A stretch of 12,796 nt of DNA from Actinomycetes bacterium. Its GTDB lineage: Bacteria > Actinomycetota > Actinomycetes > Actinomycetales > Cellulomonadaceae. The notes beneath the pieces were generated by a model that was not told the origin of the DNA, did no database searches, and was given only the letters and a program-made list of their open reading frames with translations. Of the stretch, positions 12,567-12,796 are shown piece by piece (the first letter of the stretch is position 1; the number at the start of each line of letters is the position of its first letter). The DNA lies in contig JAEWGQ010000399.1 in assembly GCA_023388235.1 (NCBI GenBank), positions 1 to 12,796 of the forward strand, given 5' to 3'. A program made the position numbers and the translations under genes.

Positions 12567-12593
12567 CCGGCCCGTCACGTCCGGCCCGTCACG
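12567..12593. repeat. 13-bp direct repeat between the convergent genes
   Basis: CCGGCCCGTCACG occurs at 12567-12579 and again at 12581-12593, separated by one base. The second copy carries the stop codon (TCA on the plus strand) of the YidC-type gene. The first copy also holds a TCA, so it looks like a local duplication of a gene end. No clear terminator hairpin is seen in this 26-nt convergent gap. Confidence 0.7.
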
Positions 12594-12796
12594 CCAGCGG
12601 GTAGCGGCGGCGCAGCAGCAGGCGCTGCGCGAACGTCCACCACACCGTCACCACCAGGTAGAGCCCCGCCGCGAGCGGGACGACGCAGGCCACGACGGCG
12701 GTCACGAACTGCAGCAGGCCGAGCGCCCGCTGCGCCCCGGCGCCGGCCAGCGGGTTCGGCGCCGACCCGGCCGACCCGGCCGCCGCGGCCGCGGGC
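12589..12796 (-). CDS. YidC/Oxa1-family membrane insertase, C-terminal end (runs off right edge)
   Basis: Sixty-eight codons and a TGA are visible. The protein reads as a small-residue Ala/Gly/Ser/Pro linker, then NPLAGAGAQRALGLLQF, a hydrophobic helix (VTAVVACVVPLAAGLYL), then VVTVWWTFAQRLLLRRRYPLA. The P-L-A-A-G-L-Y-L helix followed by T-x-x-W-T-x-A-Q and a basic end is the last transmembrane segment of YidC/Oxa1 insertases, which place proteins into the inner membrane. Actinobacteria usually carry one YidC beside rpmH/rnpA and often a second; the lack of those genes here suggests, but cannot prove, that this is the second copy. The start and the conserved groove arginine lie outside the window. 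Confidence 0.8.
   Translation of the reverse strand, partial: PAAAAAGSAGSAPNPLAGAGAQRALGLLQFVTAVVACVVPLAAGLYLVVTVWWTFAQRLLLRRRYPLA

Overview
The window is very GC-rich throughout, uses GTG starts often, has purine-rich ribosome binding sites and densely packed genes. Together with the protein families present this points to an actinobacterium, plausibly a member of the Micrococcales such as a Cellulomonas relative. That placement is inferred from base composition and protein style; no rRNA or other taxonomic marker is present. No gene-free stretch exceeds about 200 bases, and I see no tRNA, rRNA, CRISPR array, transposase or phage gene.

Left block (1-3366, all minus strand). In transcription order: a small DUF3892-type protein, a Fur-family metal-responsive repressor, a NiCoT nickel/cobalt permease, an RluA-family pseudouridine synthase, and the start of an unrecognised alanine-rich protein that runs off the left edge. 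Between the repressor and the permease lies a compact array of four alternating TGCGAC-like half-sites (2443-2481), a likely operator through which the repressor controls nickel/cobalt uptake.

Central block (3462-11174, all minus strand). A LacI-family repressor is followed by twin perfect palindromes of the LacI-family type (10034-10061). Downstream is a six-gene sugar operon: a D-lyxose-isomerase-like cupin, a lipoprotein sugar-binding protein, a double-domain RbsA-like ATPase, two different RbsC-like permeases, and a DUF4432 aldose-epimerase-like enzyme. The last four genes are joined by short overlaps. The cassette has import, anomer handling and aldose/ketose isomerisation, but no kinase or aldolase in view, so its substrate is unresolved; a pentose or other uncommon aldose is the best guess. 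A strong hairpin between the binding-protein and ATPase genes probably lets the binding protein be made in excess.

Right block (11175-12796). Divergent from the repressor is a two-gene plus-strand operon: a membrane-anchored SPFH/Band 7 protein whose stop overlaps the start of a small ribbon-helix-helix protein with an AT-hook-like tail. An AT-rich palindrome and direct repeat in its promoter region is a candidate autoregulatory site. The right edge holds the C-terminal end of a YidC/Oxa1-type membrane insertase on the minus strand, converging on the SPFH operon.
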